Shown piece after piece: positions 7,015-12,472 of a stretch of 12,472 nucleotides of DNA. The notes under the pieces are model-generated. The model had not been told where the DNA came from. It saw only the letters and a program-made list of their open reading frames with translations, and ran no database searches. The stretch's first letter is position 1, and each line of letters opens with the position of its first letter. The DNA comes from Candidatus Zixiibacteriota bacterium. Lineage in GTDB: Bacteria > Zixibacteria > MSB-5A5 > GN15 > JAAZOE01. The stretch covers positions 1 through 12,472 of the forward strand of contig JAQVRW010000048.1 of the NCBI GenBank assembly GCA_028700875.1. Direction: 5' to 3'. A program made the translations under genes and the position numbers.

Positions 7015-9003
7015 CTAGAACCGTCGGAAATGCCTTTTCAAGCCTATCCCGGTTAGTACCAGCAAAGTACCGAGAACCACGAAATTTAAGATTATCAATA
7101 CTTGGTCCCCTGTGGTTGGAAGCGCACCTATTATGTCCGTCCTTTGGATTGGCAGATAAGATATAGGGACAATCTTGTACAAGGTGTAGACAATGGCTCT
7201 TAGGAGATTAACAAATAGAGTAGGGATGTTAGGCAAATTCAGCGCCAGATCATAGTTGATCACTATCCCATTGGGTCCATTGAAGCCATTGAATAAATGT
7301 AAAATGCTGAATCCCACCGTCAAAACGAGAAACCAGAGGAAACTCCATAAAGGCTTCTCCCCGTAACCAGCGAACAACTTATAAGCACTATAGAGAAGGA
7401 ACTTCCCATAGCTCCGGCCACCGCCTTGTTTCTGCGGTTCCGTGGTTTTCTTGGTCTTATTATCAAGTCGCTTCATCTCAAATTCGTTAAAGTAAAACCA
7501 GCTGGCGCGCTGGTAATCCTTGGCGCGATCGCTCGCGCTTTTCATACGCAGGTATATTTCCGCTATATCGGAGTAATTGTCCGGAAAACGGATCGGTCCG
7601 CCTATACTGGGAAATTTCCCATCAGATTCAATCAAAGCAAGACTCTTTTTTTGGCTAAAGCGGAGGTCTTCATTGATCTGGAATGCCCTTTTGAACCTCA
7701 GAAAAGGGCCGCATCCGAGTATTTTTTCTCGAGTCCACCCCCATGTGCAGCCCACAAAAAAGGATTCCTCGAAAAAGACACATTGAAAAAAGGAAAACAG
7801 AGACATGTCATTGTCGGCAAAATAGACATCTTTGAGCTCGCAAAAACGGAACACCATGGCCGGCATGTCAACAATTCGGGACGCCAATTTGGATGCGTCA
7901 GTCCGTATATCCATGAAATGTGTAAGAAATGGATTAAATCGCACTCTATAGAATACAATATTAGCATTCAAGAGGGTTTTGCGGTCAAATATGGGTGTGC
8001 GAAAATGAAACGTTGCCCCTGCTTCGAATGTAATCTCGCTAAAGTCCATTATTGAAGATATTTTATTTCGAATAAATAGCACATCATGCGCGAATTTGGC
8101 CTTATTGAAGAATGCGCTCTCACACGCAAAGACCGCGTCGGTAAAATCTGTTTCTCCTCCTAAAAATTTGGCATTTGTAAATCTGACCTGTTTGCTGCCA
8201 AATACGGCATTGCGGAAAAATACATCCCCAGAAAATGAAGAGCCGTAAAAATCTGCAACTTCACCGTTAAACGACGTTCCCTTAAAGCGGGCTTGTCCTT
8301 TGTCGAAGGTACAATTTTGAAAGTCCGCAGATGCAATAAATTGGGATTCCGAGAAATCCGTGATTTCCCCCATAAATTTCGCGTACCAAAATGACGAATC
8401 CCCCCTGAATCTGCATTCCCTAAACCATGCATGCCCTGATGAGAACTCGACATGTTCGAAAATAGCTTTGCCAGTAAATGATGTTGCAGCAAAGACTATA
8501 CCCCCGGCCGCTTTTGCTCCTGAAAAATCGACCGTGCCGCCATTAAATCCGGTAGCCCTGAACGATATGTCGCCGCGAAATATCGCTTTCCTAAAGTCGG
8601 CACAGAGCATTTTACTATCATTGCTGCCGCACCTTCCGTCAAATTTCGAACGATCAAAAGATGTCCTAGAAATAAACCTTGCGCCTGAAAATATGGCACC
8701 TTCGAGGAACCTAGTATTTTCAAACGATACTTCACTTTCAAACGCAGCGTTAGCGAAGTCGGCATGTTTATGAAATACTGCGTCTTTGAAATCTACCGGA
8801 CGGTCGAACTCTTGGGCAAAATCAACTGGGAAAGGGAATACAAATCCATTACATTTGTAGTTGTGTTTTTCAATGACCTCCCGCTGAATAGCCCCCCTAA
8901 ACGCTGCCTCGTCTTTATATTTTTCATCAACAGGCGCGTGGAAAATGCAGAGGTCTTTCCCTGACAAAGCATCAAACACGCAATCTGGGTACTTACATTT
9001 CAT
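7015..9003 (-). CDS. Pentapeptide-repeat membrane protein with N-terminal Cys/His motif and C-terminal hydrophobic segments
   Basis: A 662-residue protein. The first 25 residues hold a zinc-knuckle-like pattern, C3-x4-C8-x10-C19-x2-H22. Residues about 60-420 are a long series of A/F-rich five-residue repeats (FxxAxF-type, for example DFKDAVF, DFANAAF, RFTNAKF), predicted to form a right-handed quadrilateral beta-solenoid. A helical linker with a DYQRASWFYFNEFEMKR motif (497-513) leads to hydrophobic segments at about 551-571 and 634-654, with a weaker one at about 594-613 that could be a re-entrant or pore-like loop. By family, related proteins are inner-membrane proteins of unknown function, sometimes likened to two-helix channels. 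The start ATG at 9003 is preceded by GGGGTG. The gene is much more AT-rich than its neighbours: sampled 60-base rows count about 30-48% GC, against 55-63% in clpB. This suggests horizontal acquisition. Confidence 0.85.
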   Translation of the reverse strand: MKCKYPDCVFDALSGKDLCIFHAPVDEKYKDEAAFRGAIQREVIEKHNYKCNGFVFPFPVDFAQEFDRPVDFKDAVFHKHADFANAAFESEVSFENTRFLEGAIFSGARFISRTSFDRSKFDGRCGSNDSKMLCADFRKAIFRGDISFRATGFNGGTVDFSGAKAAGGIVFAATSFTGKAIFEHVEFSSGHAWFRECRFRGDSSFWYAKFMGEITDFSESQFIASADFQNCTFDKGQARFKGTSFNGEVADFYGSSFSGDVFFRNAVFGSKQVRFTNAKFLGGETDFTDAVFACESAFFNKAKFAHDVLFIRNKISSIMDFSEITFEAGATFHFRTPIFDRKTLLNANIVFYRVRFNPFLTHFMDIRTDASKLASRIVDMPAMVFRFCELKDVYFADNDMSLFSFFQCVFFEESFFVGCTWGWTREKILGCGPFLRFKRAFQINEDLRFSQKKSLALIESDGKFPSIGGPIRFPDNYSDIAEIYLRMKSASDRAKDYQRASWFYFNEFEMKRLDNKTKKTTEPQKQGGGRSYGKFLLYSAYKLFAGYGEKPLWSFLWFLVLTVGFSILHLFNGFNGPNGIVINYDLALNLPNIPTLFVNLLRAIVYTLYKIVPISYLPIQRTDIIGALPTTGDQVLIILNFVVLGTLLVLTGIGLKRHFRRF

Positions 9004-9048
9004 CTGCGCACCCCGTACCTATATCTTATTAATGATTTTGTTACACGT

Positions 9049-9076
9049 AATATATGACCTGCCCCATCGCCGACAA
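9049..9076 (-). promoter_or_regulatory. Candidate sigma-70 promoter for the pentapeptide-repeat gene
   Basis: On the minus strand there is a -35-like TTGTCG (9076-9071) and a -10 TATATT (9054-9049) with a 16-base spacer. Transcription would start near 9042, about 39 bases before the ATG at 9003. The -35 box matches only four of six consensus bases, so the call is tentative. Confidence 0.35.
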
Positions 9077-9120
9077 GCATATAATTGCCGAAAAGCGTCA
9101 TTCGCATTGTGGTACAACAG

Positions 9121-9185
9121 GTTAGGCCGAGCGTGCGGATGGTGGGGTCGTCTTATGGCGGGAATTGGTACGCCTAACGCTCGGC
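9121..9185. repeat. Nested inverted repeat abutting the tauE stop codon
   Basis: Two overlapping inverted repeats share the same arms: GTTAGGC (9121-9127) with GCCTAAC (9172-9178), and GCCGAGCGT (9126-9134) with ACGCTCGGC (9177-9185). The second starts on the base directly after the tauE stop (9186-9188). The enclosed centre is about 42 bases and no U-tract follows, so it is not a standard terminator. It marks the transition from GC-rich backbone to the AT-rich pentapeptide gene. The arms look like integron core sites but in the wrong relative order. Confidence 0.6.
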
Positions 9186-9548
9186 TCACTTCCCCCAAAT
9201 CATCTTGAGGGCGATCAATAGCAAGGCCACGCCGAAAACCTTCTCCAAAACCTGATTGGAAAGACCAACGGCGAACTTTGCACCCAACAAACCGCCGACA
9301 AAGAAGCCTACCGCCAGAAATCCGGCCACCTTGATATCGACATAGCCGTGATTATAATAGGTCCAGGCGGCCAGTATCCCGATTGGCGGCACCAGCATCG
9401 CCAGAGTTGTCCCCTGTGCCTGATGCTGACTCATCTTGAATAGAAACACCAGCGCCGGGACGACCACTATTCCGCCGCCGATGCCAATCAAGCCGCTCAG
9501 CACCCCGGCGACCAGGCCGAGGACGAGATAGAGAAGAATGGTTATCAT
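9186..9548 (-). CDS. Half-length TauE/SafE-type membrane permease
   Basis: A 120-residue, highly hydrophobic protein with about four membrane helices. It carries the family's glycine-rich signature GLIGIGGGIVVVP (19-31) and a GTTLAMLVPP stretch (46-55). Family members of about 250 residues contain two such halves and are linked to export of sulfite, sulfoacetate or other organic anions. Here only one half is present, beginning and ending cleanly, so it may work as a homodimer rather than being a broken gene. The ATG at 9548 has GAGGGCGG a few bases upstream. It lies 60 bases downstream of the methyltransferase stop on the same strand and may be co-transcribed with it. Its substrate cannot be told from sequence. 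Confidence 0.8.
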   Translation of the reverse strand: MITILLYLVLGLVAGVLSGLIGIGGGIVVVPALVFLFKMSQHQAQGTTLAMLVPPIGILAAWTYYNHGYVDIKVAGFLAVGFFVGGLLGAKFAVGLSNQVLEKVFGVALLLIALKMIWGK

Positions 9549-9591
9549 GCGTACCGCCCTCTGTTCATTGAATATTTCATATTCGCAGTCA

Positions 9592-9620
9592 GAGACCCTT
9601 CGCTTCGCTCAGGGTGACAA
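9592..9620. repeat. Short dispersed-type palindromic repeat (REP-like)
   Basis: Minus-strand wording includes CACCCTGAGCGAAGCGAAGG, with an ACCCT/AGGGT stem (9595-9599 and 9611-9615) and an internal GCGAAGCGAAG loop. From memory, not from a search, this wording recurs as a short intergenic repeat in many environmental bacterial genomes. It overlaps the last codons and the stop of the methyltransferase gene and fills most of the gap before tauE. Only one copy is visible in this window. Confidence 0.5.
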
Positions 9621-10328
9621 GACATCCGGGAAAATGGGGATATCCGCCGTCTTCCACAATCCCAGATGCTTATCTCGATACCCGTCATCCGGGCACTGCT
9701 CATCGATCAATTCCATTGGCGCGGGAAAGTTGAACGGCGGGCGCTGCAGGTTTACCGGCCGCCATCCGCCGGTAGGGATGTCTTCGTTTCTGTCTCTTTC
9801 GACAAAAGTCGTGGTCAGAAGATATCTGATTCCGGAGCGTTTTATATTCCTGAGAGCTTGAAATATGTGCTTATACGAAAAGTGAACGAGGCAGTCGCGG
9901 CACAAGATCAAATCGACTTCGGGCAACGTATCCTGCAGAAGATCGAGATGCATAAATCGACGGCCCTCACCGCCATACCGCCGTTGATTGTTGCCTATCA
10001 ATTCATCCACAATATCGCCGCCGATATACTCGACATCGAGGCCGACCGATTTCATCCAGAAGAAGTCTCCACACGGGATATCAAGAAGTGATCGGCAATT
10101 GAGTTCTCGAACCAGCGACGGCAGGACTTGGCGGACCGCCTCCGTCTGGATCAGGCTCGAACCTGTTCCGGAAATTGAATCGGCGTCGCCCCATGTGTTC
10201 CGGCGGAAAATCCTCGTGAATCGTTGCTGGGGAGACGTGCCGGAAAAAGAAAAGAATTTTATCCGCCGCCATAGGGGAACCAGAAACGGAAGTCGGGATT
10301 TCAAGAATGTTTTGAATTTCCCATTCAT
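9609..10328 (-). CDS. Class I SAM-dependent methyltransferase, substrate unknown
   Basis: A 239-residue protein. The SAM-binding motif I is LLDIPCGDFFW (81-91), the acidic residue of motif II is D105 (GGDIVDE), and the post-II/IV region is LILCRDCLVHFS (140-151). Conserved later blocks are LLTTTF (170-175) and GGWRPVNLQRPPFNFP (187-202). I recognise this set of blocks as a family of small methyltransferases often seen among cell-surface polysaccharide genes, but no acceptor is established and this neighbourhood gives no support for one. The ATG at 10328 is nine bases after the clpB stop, so the gene is probably co-transcribed with clpB. No strong Shine-Dalgarno sequence is visible. The last residues (DVLSP and stop) are encoded inside a dispersed-type repeat, so the C-terminus may differ from that of relatives. 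Confidence 0.82.
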   Translation of the reverse strand: MNGKFKTFLKSRLPFLVPLWRRIKFFSFSGTSPQQRFTRIFRRNTWGDADSISGTGSSLIQTEAVRQVLPSLVRELNCRSLLDIPCGDFFWMKSVGLDVEYIGGDIVDELIGNNQRRYGGEGRRFMHLDLLQDTLPEVDLILCRDCLVHFSYKHIFQALRNIKRSGIRYLLTTTFVERDRNEDIPTGGWRPVNLQRPPFNFPAPMELIDEQCPDDGYRDKHLGLWKTADIPIFPDVLSP

Positions 10329-10337
10329 GCCGCCGGC

Positions 10338-12472
<2,135 letters not shown>

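Noticed and set aside
7426..8055. Plus-strand open frame of 209 codons opposite the pentapeptide-repeat gene
   Set aside because: Its translation shows no domain, while the minus strand shows regular pentapeptide repeats and the linker motif throughout. It is a shadow frame.
9121..9185. Integron attC site
   Set aside because: An attC needs RYYYAAC on the left and GTTRRRY on the right. Here the order is GTTAGGC then GCCTAAC on either strand, no L-box pairs fit inside, and no integrase or second site is in the window.

Overview
The window appears to be bacterial chromosome. All seven complete genes and the partial eighth lie on the minus strand, so transcription runs from high to low coordinates. 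The backbone is moderately GC-rich (rows sampled in clpB count 55-63% GC). The mix of genes fits a Gram-negative bacterium, probably of the FCB group or a Zixibacteria-like lineage: an NtrC-type regulator, a secreted-type FG-GAP sensor, a carboxypeptidase-regulatory-like domain fused to a VWA protein, and ClpB. That placement is inferred from domain style only, because there is no rRNA or other marker gene here.

In transcription order from the right edge: a 5'-truncated clpB disaggregase gene (10338-12472), then 9 bases later a class I SAM methyltransferase of unknown substrate (9609-10328), then a half-length TauE/SafE-type membrane protein (9186-9548). A short dispersed-type palindromic repeat overlaps the end of the methyltransferase gene. 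A large inverted repeat (9121-9185) follows tauE.

Next comes a clearly AT-richer gene for a pentapeptide-repeat membrane protein (7015-9003), possibly acquired by transfer. It is followed by a YfbK-like VWA protein with an N-terminal carboxypeptidase-regulatory-like domain (4852-6861), which ends at a strong hairpin terminator.

The left third is the most interesting part. It holds a two-component operon with its own sigma-70-like promoter: an FG-GAP-repeat histidine kinase (2183-4597) overlapping by 8 bases an NtrC-family sigma-54 activator (GTG start at 2190, ends 841). Downstream, across 346 bases of non-coding DNA, is a lone receiver-domain protein (66-494). In front of that gene I find a good sigma-54 (-24/-12) promoter match and, centred about 85 bases upstream of its predicted start, a 10+10 inverted repeat in the usual position of an enhancer-binding site. 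This suggests that the kinase/NtrC pair switches on the lone receiver gene, which could act as an output or as a phosphate sink. The circuit is an inference, but each of its sequence parts is visible.
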